NCBI RefSeq assembly: GCF_003932505.1
Contig: NZ_QZMU01000001.1
Coordinates: 2,861,001-2,925,000 of the forward strand
DNA length: 64,000 bases
Source: Thiohalobacter thiocyanaticus
GTDB lineage: Bacteria; Pseudomonadota; Gammaproteobacteria; Thiohalobacterales; Thiohalobacteraceae
Direction of reading: 5' to 3'
Part shown: one piece after another, positions 39,211 to 48,809 of the stretch
Layout of the letters: every line of letters starts with the position of its first letter
How positions within the stretch are numbered: the first letter of the stretch is position 1
Made by a program: the position numbers and the translations under genes
Notes under the pieces: generated by a model
Told to the model about the DNA's origin: nothing
What the model saw: only the letters and a program-made list of their open reading frames with translations
Database searches by the model: none

Positions 39211-39498
39211 GTGGCGAACGAAGGTTACCATGAACCTGTCGAGGAACTGGATGACGAAACCCGCGATATGCACCGCGCCATCACCTCCCTGATGGAGGAA
39301 CTGGAAGCGGTGGACTGGTACAACCAGCGGGTCACCGCCTGCAAGGACGACGAGCTGCGCGCCATTCTCAAGCACAATCGCGACGAGGAGAAGGAGCACG
39401 CCGCCATGGTCATGGAGTGGATCCGCCGGCGCGATCCCAAGTTCGACGAAGAACTGCGCGACTATCTGTTCACTGACAAGCCCATCGCGCACGACTGA
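39211..39498 (+). CDS. Encapsulated-ferritin (EncFtn) family protein without encapsulin
   Basis: 95 residues, GTG start with AAGGAG eight bases upstream. It aligns closely with Rhodospirillum EncFtn: MEELEAVDWYNQR and HNRDEEKEHAAM. The ferroxidase ligands correspond to Glu30, Glu60 and His63, with Trp36/Tyr37 also kept. Family members form decamers that oxidise iron and are packed in encapsulin shells through a C-terminal peptide. Here the protein stops after DKPIAHD, so that peptide is absent, and no encapsulin gene is near. It is divergent from sufB across the IscR-type site. Confidence 0.88.
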   Translation: MANEGYHEPVEELDDETRDMHRAITSLMEELEAVDWYNQRVTACKDDELRAILKHNRDEEKEHAAMVMEWIRRRDPKFDEELRDYLFTDKPIAHD

Positions 39499-39531
39499 TC
39501 CCGAACCCGCGGCGGCCCGTCCGGGCCGCTG

Positions 39532-41679
39532 TCATCCCTTCCCGCCGCCTGTTGCTGCCGTCCTCGGCTGCAGCAGTTGTCCATCCCATTCCATGCCGGC
39601 TTCCAGTGACATCCACTCGATCAGTTCGCGTTTGAGCCGGGCCGCGACTTCCGGATATTCGTTGATGACGTTGTCATAGCACAGCGGGTCGTTCTCGATG
39701 TCGAACAGCCAGTACTCGGCGCCGTTGCGCATGGGCAGGTAGACCAGTTTCCACTTGTCGGTGCGGATCATGCGGTCCTTGGCCTGGATCACCCGGTTGC
39801 GATACTCCGGCTTGATGGCGAGCGTGCCGGTGGCCTTGTCCGGCACTTCGAGCATTTCCAGCAGCGGCGGGTACTGCAGGTGGTTGTCCTGCAGCCCGGG
39901 AATCTGACCCAGCCAGACACCGGTCTCGTGGAAGGCCGGCAGTTCGGTAGTGAAATCCGCCTGCTGCAGATAGCCGGCAAGTGAGACGCCGTCCACCGAT
40001 TCAGGCACCGGAAGTTCCAGCAGCTCCAGCAGGGTGGGCATCAGGTCCACGCTGCGCACGGTGCGGCGCACCACCCGGCTGTCGCGGTAACGCGGATCGA
40101 GAATCAGCAGCGGGATGCGGGCGCTGGGGTCGTCCCCGACCACGCTGTTGCCCTGGCCCCAGGTGTGGCGCTCGAACAGGTCGGTGCCGTGATCGCTGTA
40201 GATGACGATCAGTGTGTTCTCCCGCAGTCCCAGCGATTCCAGGTGTTCGACGATAAAACGGACCTGGTCGTCGAAGCTGCGCACGGCGCCGTCGTAGAGA
40301 TCGATCACCTGCTGGATGTCGAAGGCCTCCTTGCCCTGCTGCTGGCGTTTGACGATGGAGGAGGGATCGGTCAGACCGGACAGGGCGAACTTGGAATCGC
40401 CGTAATAGTCCTTCGCCGCGAACATGCTGTAATAGGGGTATTCCGAGCCGAAGGGCGCATGGGTCGCGCCCATGAAGACGTTCAGGTGGAAGGGGCGGTT
40501 ATCCGCGGCGTATTCGCTGAGCAGCTGTTTCGCCCGGTAGGTGATCTCGGTATAGATGGGAAAGCCCGCCAGGTAGTAGATCTCCGGCAGCAGGTGCTTG
40601 CCCAGCGGGTTGTGTGCGAACAGGCTCAGGAACAGCCGGATGTCCTTCGGACCCTGGCGGATGAGGAACTTGAGGTTCCACTGGTCCTCCGGCAGGTCGG
40701 TCTCCCGGTAGCCGAGGTTGAGCTTGGCCAGATCGCCGCCGGCCCAGTCGCCGATCGCAGCGGTCTGGTAACCGACTGCGTTCAGCAGCTCCGGCAGGCC
40801 GGTGACCGGCAACCGGGCGTCCGCGTCGTCGATGTAATTGCTGCGGATGCCGGTGTGCTGCGGCCAGGCACCGGTGAGCATGCTCGCCAGGCTGGGCGCG
40901 GTGCGGGCGACCGGGACATAGGCCTGGGTGAAGAAGGTGCCTTCGCGGGCGAGGTCGTCGATGTAGGGGGTCAGTTCGCGCTCGTAGCCGGTTGCGCTGA
41001 AACGGTCGGCGCGCAGGGTGTCCGAGCCGATCATCAGCAGGTTCATGCGCGGCGTCGTGGTGCCGGCCTGCAGGCCGTGGGTGACCGGTTCAGGGTGATA
41101 GTTCAGCCCCAGGTACAGGGCTGCACCGGCGATCGCGTAGGCGGTCAGAAAGCGGGTGGTGCCGTAGGCACCACGACGGCGTCCGGCAATGATGCCGCTC
41201 AGCAGGGCCAGCCCCAGCAGGGCGATGATCAGATACTTGAGCAGGGTCAGCCGCGTCGGGCTGAGCAGATCCCAGACCGGGTACAGCCAGGCCGGATCGT
41301 AGAGAAAGGAGGCGATGATCCCGGACGGGTTGTAGAGCAGCAGGTGCAGGAGCACGGCCCCGGTGATGATGCCCCAGGCCAGCCCGGCCCAGATCAGCGC
41401 CGGCCAGAAACGCACCGGGTGGCCGCGCGTCTGGCAGCGGGCGAGATGGACCACGCTGCCCACGCTGGCCAGGGCGAAGGAGATCAGCCAGGTCCAGGCG
41501 GCCAGCCGCAGCATGGCCAGCGCGGCATAGCCGCTGTAGGAGTCCAGGATCTCGCCGCGGATCTCGGGCCCGGTGCGGGTGAAATCGAGCAGTGACTTGG
41601 CTGTCAGGACCAGGGTGACGAGGGCGGCGGCCACAGCCGCCGCCGCCAGCAGTTTCCAGAATTGTCTGCGTTCGCTCAT
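39532..41679 (-). CDS. Membrane alkaline-phosphatase-superfamily (sulfatase-like) enzyme
   Basis: 715 residues. Five transmembrane helices occupy about 1-195, and the catalytic domain follows, starting NLLMIGSDTLRADRFS. The position of the sulfatase formylglycine motif reads TAPSL with Thr260 where Cys or Ser is required, and the following Arg is Leu. The metal site IYSDHGTDLFERH is intact. A Thr nucleophile fits phosphoglycerol or phosphoethanolamine transferases of the LtaS/OpgB/EptA type better than sulfatases. It acts on the periplasmic face. Last gene of the 47.7-39.5 kb minus operon. Confidence 0.82.
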   Translation of the reverse strand: MSERRQFWKLLAAAAVAAALVTLVLTAKSLLDFTRTGPEIRGEILDSYSGYAALAMLRLAAWTWLISFALASVGSVVHLARCQTRGHPVRFWPALIWAGLAWGIITGAVLLHLLLYNPSGIIASFLYDPAWLYPVWDLLSPTRLTLLKYLIIALLGLALLSGIIAGRRRGAYGTTRFLTAYAIAGAALYLGLNYHPEPVTHGLQAGTTTPRMNLLMIGSDTLRADRFSATGYERELTPYIDDLAREGTFFTQAYVPVARTAPSLASMLTGAWPQHTGIRSNYIDDADARLPVTGLPELLNAVGYQTAAIGDWAGGDLAKLNLGYRETDLPEDQWNLKFLIRQGPKDIRLFLSLFAHNPLGKHLLPEIYYLAGFPIYTEITYRAKQLLSEYAADNRPFHLNVFMGATHAPFGSEYPYYSMFAAKDYYGDSKFALSGLTDPSSIVKRQQQGKEAFDIQQVIDLYDGAVRSFDDQVRFIVEHLESLGLRENTLIVIYSDHGTDLFERHTWGQGNSVVGDDPSARIPLLILDPRYRDSRVVRRTVRSVDLMPTLLELLELPVPESVDGVSLAGYLQQADFTTELPAFHETGVWLGQIPGLQDNHLQYPPLLEMLEVPDKATGTLAIKPEYRNRVIQAKDRMIRTDKWKLVYLPMRNGAEYWLFDIENDPLCYDNVINEYPEVAARLKRELIEWMSLEAGMEWDGQLLQPRTAATGGGKG

Positions 41680-41779
41680 GTTACCTGCCGCGGCTCGTGA
41701 TGGCCGCTTCTTCGATTAAACCCTGATCGTAGCGCCGCTCCGGTGTGGCCGGCAATAGCCAAAGGCTTACAAGATCGAT

Positions 41780-42748
41780 TCAGAGGCGGGCGACCGGGCG
41801 CTGGTGAAAGGTGCGGTTGAGCCACTTGCGCACCCGGTTGTGCAGCCGGTAGCCGGCACGCAGCGGCAGCGGCAGCGGCGGGGCGGCCGTCGTCAGCGGA
41901 TAGTGATACTCGCGCAGCAACGCCGGGACCGCCCGTTCGAAGGTGGCGATCTGGCGCGGCTTCATGCGCTCGCGCCATTTCTCCACATTGGCCTGCTGCA
42001 GGCCCCGGGAGACCAGCGGGGTGGTCCTGAGCAGCTTGCTGTCCATCTGCTCGGGGCGTTCGAATTCGAGGATCTCCTCGCTGTAGGGTTCGTGCAGAAA
42101 CCCGCACAGACGCTCGAGCTGCGGCTGCGGCGCGGCCAGCAGATCCTCGTAGCGCAGCTCCAGGTAGCGTTCCGACCCCAGCCGGCGGCCGCTGCGCCGG
42201 CCCGCCTCGACGCATTCCTCCCAGTAGCGAGCGGCGTGATAGATGTTATAGACATCGAAGTCATGGCGCCGTGCCAGCATGGACAGGGCCACGTCGCGGC
42301 CGTCGCGGATCAGATGTACCACCTGGCAGTCCGGGAACAGGGCGTCGATGGTGTCCAGGTGCTGGACGTAATAGGGGGTCTTGTCACCCCAGCGCACCTT
42401 GCCGGCACGCCGGGCCAGGTGCCGGTAGAGGGCATCGATGAGCCCGGCCAGGTCGGCCGGATGTTGCGCGGCCAGGGTCTGCGCCAGCCCGGCCAGCTGG
42501 GGATCGCCCGCCTCGACGAACTCGCGGAAGAACACCGGCCGCAGTTTCTGCATGGCCTGGAGCAGATTCTGGATCCGTTCGACGTTGTCCAGCGCCGGCT
42601 GCGGGCCGTAGCGGCGGTAGAGGGGGATGAAGAAGTGCGACTCGTCCCCGGGCAGAAACAGCCGCGGGTGCGAGCGCAGCATGTACAGCAGCAGGGTGGT
42701 GCCGGAACGGGGCGCGCCGACGATGAACAGGGGCCTTTCCGGATTCAT
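41780..42748 (-). CDS. Sulfotransferase
   Basis: 322 residues. The phosphosulfate loop is LFIVGAPRSGTTLLLYML at the very N-terminus, and the 3'-phosphate site is CQVVHLIRDGRDVALSML. Cytoplasmic. Lies between the flippase and the sulfatase-like gene in one minus-strand operon, so it probably modifies a polymer or lipid-linked precursor before export. Confidence 0.9.
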   Translation of the reverse strand: MNPERPLFIVGAPRSGTTLLLYMLRSHPRLFLPGDESHFFIPLYRRYGPQPALDNVERIQNLLQAMQKLRPVFFREFVEAGDPQLAGLAQTLAAQHPADLAGLIDALYRHLARRAGKVRWGDKTPYYVQHLDTIDALFPDCQVVHLIRDGRDVALSMLARRHDFDVYNIYHAARYWEECVEAGRRSGRRLGSERYLELRYEDLLAAPQPQLERLCGFLHEPYSEEILEFERPEQMDSKLLRTTPLVSRGLQQANVEKWRERMKPRQIATFERAVPALLREYHYPLTTAAPPLPLPLRAGYRLHNRVRKWLNRTFHQRPVARL

Positions 42749-42769
42749 CAGGACTTCATTTCCTTGTAT

Positions 42770-44230
42770 TCAGGCACGGCGCAGCAGCCAGCGGCGCCAG
42801 CGCTGCGCCTCGTCGCGGATGCCCGGCAGCGGCAGGCCGAGAAACACCAGCAGATAGAACAGCACCGCCGCCGCCGCCATCCCGAGCAGATAGGGCCAGC
42901 TCATGGTACTTCCCAGTTGCTGCTGCCAGAGGCTGTCCAGTCCGGCCAGAAAGGCGAACAACAGCAGGTTGAGCAGCACCGGGGCGGCCAGTGCCGCCGG
43001 CAGATCCGACCAGCGCGCGTCCAGGCTGCGCCGGGCCAGGGCGAAGAAGCGCAGCGCGATCCAGGCCTGGCAGGGCACCATGGCCCAGGCCACGCCCACC
43101 ATGCCCCAACGCAGTCCGATCAGGCAACCCACGGCGATGACCAGTGCCGACTCGGCCTGCAGCGCCAGTTCCCGGCCCAGCCAGTTGCGCGCCGCGGTCA
43201 CCGCCCGCGACGGCCGGATGATGCACTGGCTGAGGCCGATCAGGGAGAGGATCTGCAGCGGCAGCGCGGCCGGGCTCCAGTTGGGCCCGTAGACCAGTTC
43301 GATGAAGGCCGGCGCCAGCCAGAACAGGCTCACGTAGATCGGCAGCATGTAGAGGGTGACCAGGCTGAGGGTGCGCCGGTACAGCCAGCGCGACTGGTCC
43401 GGGTTGTCCTGGATCTTGGACAGGGCCCGGAAGGTGGTGGCGTAGGCCGGCGTGCCGATCATCTCGGCCGGGATCTGGAACAGGCTGCTGGCCTTGTTGT
43501 ACAGGCCGAGGAAATGCTCCCCCAGGGTGCGGCTGATGAGAAAGTTCTCCACCTGGCGGTTGATGTGGAAAGCGACATTGTTGGCCTGGATACGCACCCC
43601 GTAGCGGCCGAGGTCGCTCACCGCCCGGCGGTCCAGCTGCAGGGTCAGCGGCAGGCGTACCACCCGCTTGCTCAGCAGAATCTGAATGAAGGTGCCGAGC
43701 AGACCACTCAGCACCAGGCTCCACACGCCCATGCCGTGCCAGGCCATGCCGATGCCGGCCAGCCCCGACAGGAACATGCCGCCGAAGGAGACCAGGGCGA
43801 AGGCCTTGAAGCGCATCTCGCGATGCATCCAGGCCGCCTGGGTGTTCATCAGCGGCCGCAGCAGGAAACCCACCGCCGCCGTCTGCAGCAGCGGCCGGTA
43901 GAGCGGATCGTCGTACCAGGCGGCGAAGGGCCAGGCGAGGAGATAGAACAGCAGAAACAGGCCGGCACCGATCAGCAGCTGCAGGGTGAAGGCGGTGTTG
44001 TAGTGGCGTTGCTCCACCTCGCGGGCCTGCACCAGCGCCTTGGACATGCCGCCCACCGCCACCACCGTGGCCAGGCCGGTGAAGATCTGGATGGTGACCA
44101 TCATGCCGAAGTCTTCCGGCAGCAGGATACGGGCCAGGATCACGCCGAACACGAATTGCACGGCAAAGCTGCCCGTGCCCTTGGTGATCAGCCAGGTGGT
44201 GCCGGAACGAAGTGAGTCCTGCAGGGCCAT
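42770..44230 (-). CDS. Polysaccharide flippase (Wzx/MOP family)
   Basis: 486 residues with about 12-14 transmembrane helices and no signal peptide. It begins SGTTWLITKGTGSFAVQFVFG and contains GLYNKASSLFQIPAEMIGTP, typical of lipopolysaccharide-biosynthesis (WzxC-like) transporters. It would move lipid-linked repeat units across the inner membrane, and is the only flippase in the window. Starts 64 bases after the heparinase-like gene. Confidence 0.9.
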   Translation of the reverse strand: MALQDSLRSGTTWLITKGTGSFAVQFVFGVILARILLPEDFGMMVTIQIFTGLATVVAVGGMSKALVQAREVEQRHYNTAFTLQLLIGAGLFLLFYLLAWPFAAWYDDPLYRPLLQTAAVGFLLRPLMNTQAAWMHREMRFKAFALVSFGGMFLSGLAGIGMAWHGMGVWSLVLSGLLGTFIQILLSKRVVRLPLTLQLDRRAVSDLGRYGVRIQANNVAFHINRQVENFLISRTLGEHFLGLYNKASSLFQIPAEMIGTPAYATTFRALSKIQDNPDQSRWLYRRTLSLVTLYMLPIYVSLFWLAPAFIELVYGPNWSPAALPLQILSLIGLSQCIIRPSRAVTAARNWLGRELALQAESALVIAVGCLIGLRWGMVGVAWAMVPCQAWIALRFFALARRSLDARWSDLPAALAAPVLLNLLLFAFLAGLDSLWQQQLGSTMSWPYLLGMAAAAVLFYLLVFLGLPLPGIRDEAQRWRRWLLRRA

Positions 44231-44293
44231 GGTCGGCGGGGTCAGCGGGCGCGGCGGGGAGGCCGGGGACGGGCCTGCGGGCCGGCGCCGGCG

Positions 44294-47200
44294 TCAGCGG
44301 ATGATACGGCGTTCAATCTCGCCTTCCTTGTCGTAGCGTATGAGTTCTACCTGCGAGCCGTCACGGGCGAACCACCACTGGCTGCGGCGCTCGCCGGTGC
44401 GGAGCTCGCAGCCGACGGCGTCCGCGCGATCGGGCAGGCGACGGATGGCGGTGACCCGCGTCTCGTCGAGCAGGGCGGGCAGCATGACCACCAGATAATG
44501 ATCCACCCGTGCCGGCGCGGATGGGCTGACCTCCAGGCGCCAGGCGCCCGGCTCCAGGGTGCGGTCGCGCTCGTCGCGTCTGGCGATGCGTTCGTAGACG
44601 GCGCCGTCGTCGTCATAGTTTCGGTCGCCCAGCCAGAACTCTTTACCCTCGCCGCCGATGCGGGCGACGCGCGGCCGTTCGGGCAGCAGGATACGACCGG
44701 TCAGACGGCCGCCGGCATGGCCCGGGCGGTCGGCTTCGGCCGGCAGTTCGATCAGGAAGTCGCTGCCCTCGAGCCGTGGTTCGGTCTGGCTGTGCAGCAG
44801 CCAGCGCTTGGTGAAGTCGGCGCGGGTGGCCTCCACCCGGTCGAAGACGATCACCGCGTCCTGGTGCCGGTCATAGACGAAGGCGCGGCGCCAGGACTCC
44901 ACCCGCCGGGTGCGGTGGGCGAAGGTGCCCTTGCCCGACAGGCGGTTGGTGTAGGCCGGGGTGAGGTCGGCCAGCTTGACCGCCGCGCCCGCATCCCGGT
45001 GCACGGCCAGGGTCACGGCCGTATGGTAGATGTCGTACTGTTCCTGCCAGTGCTCCGGGCTGAGCGGGGCGGCCAGGCCCCAGCCGGAGCCGATGCGGCG
45101 CTGGCCGCCGTCGTTGTAGATGCGACGCACCTTGTTGCCCTGGTGCCGGGGCTCGGTGTCGGCCGGATCGGTGACCGTGACCAGGTTGTGGGCGATGCTC
45201 TGGTAGGCATAGTTCAGGTGGTGGTCGGAGCCGTATTGCCGTGGATAGATGCCGCTGTCGATGGCCAGGGCCCCGCCCTTGTAGAGGGTGAAGGCGCCCT
45301 GGTCCAGATGCATGTGCGACCAGTAGTTGTCGCCGGCCTTGAAGCTGACGAAGGTGGCATCGGGGGACCAGTCGCTGCGGGCGAGCAGCAGGCCGATGCC
45401 GTCGGCATAGTGATCCAGGGGCAGCGAGCGGCGTGCCTCGGGCTGGCACAAACGGTCGTCGGGCAGCGGTCCCCAGGGCCAGCTCAGGGGTTTGGGACGT
45501 TTCGGATTCGGGCAGCCGCCCAGGCTGTAGACGCCCGGGTGCTTCAGTTCCACGCCCAGGGCGGCGGCATCGGGCACATTGTTTTCGTACAGACCGCCGT
45601 CGCCGATGTGGATGTCTTCGCCGTCGGGCCGCTTGCGGTGAACCAGGAAATCGGCGAAGCCGCGCAACCCCGGGTCGCTGGCGAACAGGTCCTCGCCGGT
45701 GGCCGCGCGCCACATGTTGGGCAGCTGGAACACGGCATCGCCGATGCCGATGGCGACATATTCTGCCCCCTCGTGCCAGCCGCCGTTCTCGCCCATCACC
45801 TGCCGCCATGCCGGCAGCACGGTCTCCTTCCAGTAATGGTGGGTGAAATTCATCACGGGTTCGGCGCGCGGGTGTTCGCCATGCACGGCGATGGCGCAGG
45901 CCATCAGGGCCTGGAACGGGCTGTTGTACAGATAGACGTTATAGGGCGAGAGCTGGTTGCGGCGGATGAAACGGATCTGGTATTCGCAGCCGTCCAGGGT
46001 CTTCTCGAGCAGGCTGGCGCGCTGCGGCTCGCTCCATTTGTGATAGAGCCAGTCATAGGCCATGGCCAGCGGCTTGGTCTGCTGGTTGCCGCGCCAGCTC
46101 AGCTTCAGCTCGAGCAGCTCCGCGTGCAGTTGATCGAGGTCCTGGCTTCCCGGAACCAGCACCTCGGCCATGACGGCATCGAAGACGCGGTGATGGCGGC
46201 GGTTGGCATCACTGGCGCGGCGCTGCAGCTGTTCCAGGTAGTTGGGGTTTTCGGCGCGGATGATCTCCAGTTGCTGCGGCGTCGGATAGGGCAGACGTGG
46301 GTGCTCCATGCGGAACCCGGGCAGTTCGGCCGCGGGCAGGCTTTCCGGCGCCGGGATCTCCCGGGGTTTCAGTTCCTGCCCGGCGTTGCCGGCCTGAGGC
46401 TGGATCAGCAGGGTGGCGACCAGGCTCGCCGCCAGCAGCAGACTGAAGGCATACAGGGCCTGGCCGGCGGCCAGCGGCTGTCGGACCGGGCGCGGCCGGG
46501 TGCCGGGGGTGGCCAGCAGCCAGGCCAGCAGCCAGCCGAGCAGGGCCAGGATCACATCGGTGATATCGCCCTGGCGTCCGGGCAGGCCGCGCTGCTGCCA
46601 TTCCAGGCCCAGACTGAGGGCCGCGATCGCCAGCATCCCCGACCACAGCAGCAGACTGCCGGCGCGGGCCAGCGGCGTGAGCCGCAGGCACAGGCCCAGG
46701 ACCAGGAAGGGCCAGAGCTGGGCGGCGACGTCGGTCAGCCCGAAGCCGTGACTGATCTGGAGGGAGAAGGGGCGCCAGTTGAACGGATGCAGGCGTGCAG
46801 CGCTGGCTTCCACCTGGGTCTGGGCGAGGAGGTAGCCGGCCAGCGCCGCCGCCGCGCCGAACCAGGGCCAGACCGACTCGCGGCGGCGCAGCAGCAGGAC
46901 GACGCCCAGCGCCAGCAGGGTGCCCAGCAGGACATCAAGAGTCAGCTGACGACCGCTGACGAGTACCCGGGCCGCCAGCAGGGCCGGCAGCAGCAGCGCC
47001 AGTAACCGCAGGCGCGGCTGTTCCGGCCTGAGCAGCTGCAGCAGAACCAGGGCGAAGGCCAGCACCAGGCCCAGGCGCATGAAGGTGGCGTGCAGGTCCA
47101 GCAGGGCCGGATTGCGCAGCCCGTTGTACAGGGGCAGCAGGCTCTGCCTGATGCCGCCAGGGCTGAGGTCGGGCAACAGCGGGCTGAGTTCGATGAACAC

Positions 47201-47743
47201 CCACAGCAGGACGGCCAGTCCCGCCGCGGCCAGCGGAGTGTCAGAGTCATCGCGCAGCCAGCGGGCCTGCCGGGACCGGAGCCAGGCCAGCGGGCCGGCC
47301 TGTGCGCCGGTCTGCAGCGCCGCGCCCAGTCCCGCGCCCATGATATTGAGCAGGCTGTCCAGGCCCGACGCCGTGCGGCCGGGAAGGAAATGCTGCAGGC
47401 CTTCCAGGAGCAGGCTGACGCCGGCGGCAAGCAGCAGCACCGGCAGCAGGACGCCGCCGCCGCGCAGACGCCGGTAGCCGGCCCAGAGGAAACCCAGCGG
47501 CATATAGACCAGCAGGTTGAGGACCATGTCGGTGCCGCTGAATCCCGGCAACAGGCGGTCGGGCAGCCAGCCCGTTGCCGGCACCCGCCAGCCGCTCAGC
47601 GGATACAGGCTGCCATAGACGATCAGCAGGCTGTAGCTGAGTGCGAGTATGAGGAACAGGCGTGTGTCGTTTCCGGAGCGCATGCGGGCATCGGGTATCG
47701 TTGTATTTGTCGGCCGTTTGGGTATTGTAACGCCTAAACTCAC
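44294..47743 (-). CDS. VanZ-like membrane domain fused to a heparinase II/III-type lyase
   Basis: 1149 residues from the GTG at 47743; an ATG at 47683 (20 codons in) is an alternative that leaves more room for the divergent promoter. Residues about 25-150 are VanZ-like (GTDMVLNLLVYMPLGFLWAG), further membrane helices reach about 460, and the C-terminal 620 residues resemble heparinase II/III (DNYWSHMHLDQGAFTLYKGG, with the catalytic-type His and Tyr). The lyase half lies on the periplasmic side and may trim the exopolysaccharide during export. Confidence 0.82.
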   Translation of the reverse strand: MSLGVTIPKRPTNTTIPDARMRSGNDTRLFLILALSYSLLIVYGSLYPLSGWRVPATGWLPDRLLPGFSGTDMVLNLLVYMPLGFLWAGYRRLRGGGVLLPVLLLAAGVSLLLEGLQHFLPGRTASGLDSLLNIMGAGLGAALQTGAQAGPLAWLRSRQARWLRDDSDTPLAAAGLAVLLWVFIELSPLLPDLSPGGIRQSLLPLYNGLRNPALLDLHATFMRLGLVLAFALVLLQLLRPEQPRLRLLALLLPALLAARVLVSGRQLTLDVLLGTLLALGVVLLLRRRESVWPWFGAAAALAGYLLAQTQVEASAARLHPFNWRPFSLQISHGFGLTDVAAQLWPFLVLGLCLRLTPLARAGSLLLWSGMLAIAALSLGLEWQQRGLPGRQGDITDVILALLGWLLAWLLATPGTRPRPVRQPLAAGQALYAFSLLLAASLVATLLIQPQAGNAGQELKPREIPAPESLPAAELPGFRMEHPRLPYPTPQQLEIIRAENPNYLEQLQRRASDANRRHHRVFDAVMAEVLVPGSQDLDQLHAELLELKLSWRGNQQTKPLAMAYDWLYHKWSEPQRASLLEKTLDGCEYQIRFIRRNQLSPYNVYLYNSPFQALMACAIAVHGEHPRAEPVMNFTHHYWKETVLPAWRQVMGENGGWHEGAEYVAIGIGDAVFQLPNMWRAATGEDLFASDPGLRGFADFLVHRKRPDGEDIHIGDGGLYENNVPDAAALGVELKHPGVYSLGGCPNPKRPKPLSWPWGPLPDDRLCQPEARRSLPLDHYADGIGLLLARSDWSPDATFVSFKAGDNYWSHMHLDQGAFTLYKGGALAIDSGIYPRQYGSDHHLNYAYQSIAHNLVTVTDPADTEPRHQGNKVRRIYNDGGQRRIGSGWGLAAPLSPEHWQEQYDIYHTAVTLAVHRDAGAAVKLADLTPAYTNRLSGKGTFAHRTRRVESWRRAFVYDRHQDAVIVFDRVEATRADFTKRWLLHSQTEPRLEGSDFLIELPAEADRPGHAGGRLTGRILLPERPRVARIGGEGKEFWLGDRNYDDDGAVYERIARRDERDRTLEPGAWRLEVSPSAPARVDHYLVVMLPALLDETRVTAIRRLPDRADAVGCELRTGERRSQWWFARDGSQVELIRYDKEGEIERRIIR

Positions 47744-47773
47744 TCAGGCTCGATAACAACAAGGAACGGTTCC

Positions 47774-48553
47774 ATGCGGTTCACCTGGCTGAGGCTCCTG
47801 GCAGTACTGCCCCTGTTATGCGGTAGTCTTTCTGTGGTTGCCGGGTCGGACTATGTCGACATCATCGCCCGGACCAAACCGGCCATCGTTGGTGTCGGTA
47901 CCTTCCAGAAGACCCGGCGGCCACCGATCAGGCTGCTGGGAACCGGCTTCGGGGTCCTGGACGGACGTCACATACTCACCAACCTGCATGTAATCCCGGA
48001 CGAACTCAACACCGGCCAGCGCGAGTCCCTGGCCGTGCTGGTGGGCAGCGGCAGCAAGCCCGACCTGCGCCTGGCACAGCTGCAGGCATCCGATCCGAAG
48101 CATGACCTGGCCGTGCTGCGCATCGAGGGTGCGCCGGTCCCGACCCTGGAACTGGCCCCGCAGGCGCGGGTGCAGGAAGGCGGCATCTACCTGTTCACCG
48201 GCTTCCCCATCGGCGCGGTGCTGGGCCTGTATCCCGCGACCCATCGGGCCATGATCGCCGCCATCACCCCGATCGTGATCCCGGCCGACCATTCCAGCCG
48301 GCTCGATCCGGCCACCATCCGTCGCCTGCGCGCCCCCTATGATGTCTACCAGCTCGATGGTACGGCCTACCCGGGCAACAGCGGCAGCCCGCTGTACCGG
48401 CCGGAGACCGGCGAAGTTGTCGGAATAATTAACAAAGTATTCGTAAAGGAAACCCGGGAATCGGCCCTGACGGATCCCAGTGGCATCAGCTATGCCATCC
48501 CGGCCGAACATGCCACCCGCCTGCTGGAGCGGGTGAAAGCTGGGCATAATTGA
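47774..48553 (+). CDS. Exported trypsin-like serine protease
   Basis: 259 residues. The signal peptide ends near VVAGS (about residue 24). Catalytic triad His72 (LTNLHVI), Asp111 (KHDLAVLRI) and Ser203 (GNSGSP). No PDZ domain follows, so it is unlike DegP. Probably a periplasmic or secreted housekeeping or matrix protease. Only 30-90 bases separate its start from that of the divergent heparinase-like gene. Confidence 0.88.
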   Translation: MRFTWLRLLAVLPLLCGSLSVVAGSDYVDIIARTKPAIVGVGTFQKTRRPPIRLLGTGFGVLDGRHILTNLHVIPDELNTGQRESLAVLVGSGSKPDLRLAQLQASDPKHDLAVLRIEGAPVPTLELAPQARVQEGGIYLFTGFPIGAVLGLYPATHRAMIAAITPIVIPADHSSRLDPATIRRLRAPYDVYQLDGTAYPGNSGSPLYRPETGEVVGIINKVFVKETRESALTDPSGISYAIPAEHATRLLERVKAGHN

Positions 48554-48733
48554 GTTGAACCGCAGGCTTATCCCGGGTTGCGGAGTGACGGAAGGGCAAC
48601 TGCACGGCGGGACGGCCGACCAGGGTCTGTCGTCAAGGAATTTTACAGATGTGTCGTCAGTGCCGGGTTCGACCCGGCCCCGGGAGGCACGGCCAGGCTT
48701 CAGTTGATTGATTTGTCTGTGATAAATTTTTCA

Positions 48734-48749
48734 TGGCATGGCATGTGCT
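48734..48749 (+). promoter_or_regulatory. Sigma-54 type promoter for the HPr-rel-A operon
   Basis: TGGCATGGCATGTGCT has GG and GC ten bases apart and two mismatches to the -24/-12 consensus, the same quality as the site at 1814-1829. It lies about 60 bases before the ATG at 48810. The shared promoter type would tie this operon to the PEP-CTERM regulon. Confidence 0.45.
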
Positions 48750-48809
48750 TGCCTGCAGGGAAGAAAATCCGTCCGGCCCGGTCCGGATCATGTACGGGGA
48801 TGCAGCTTA

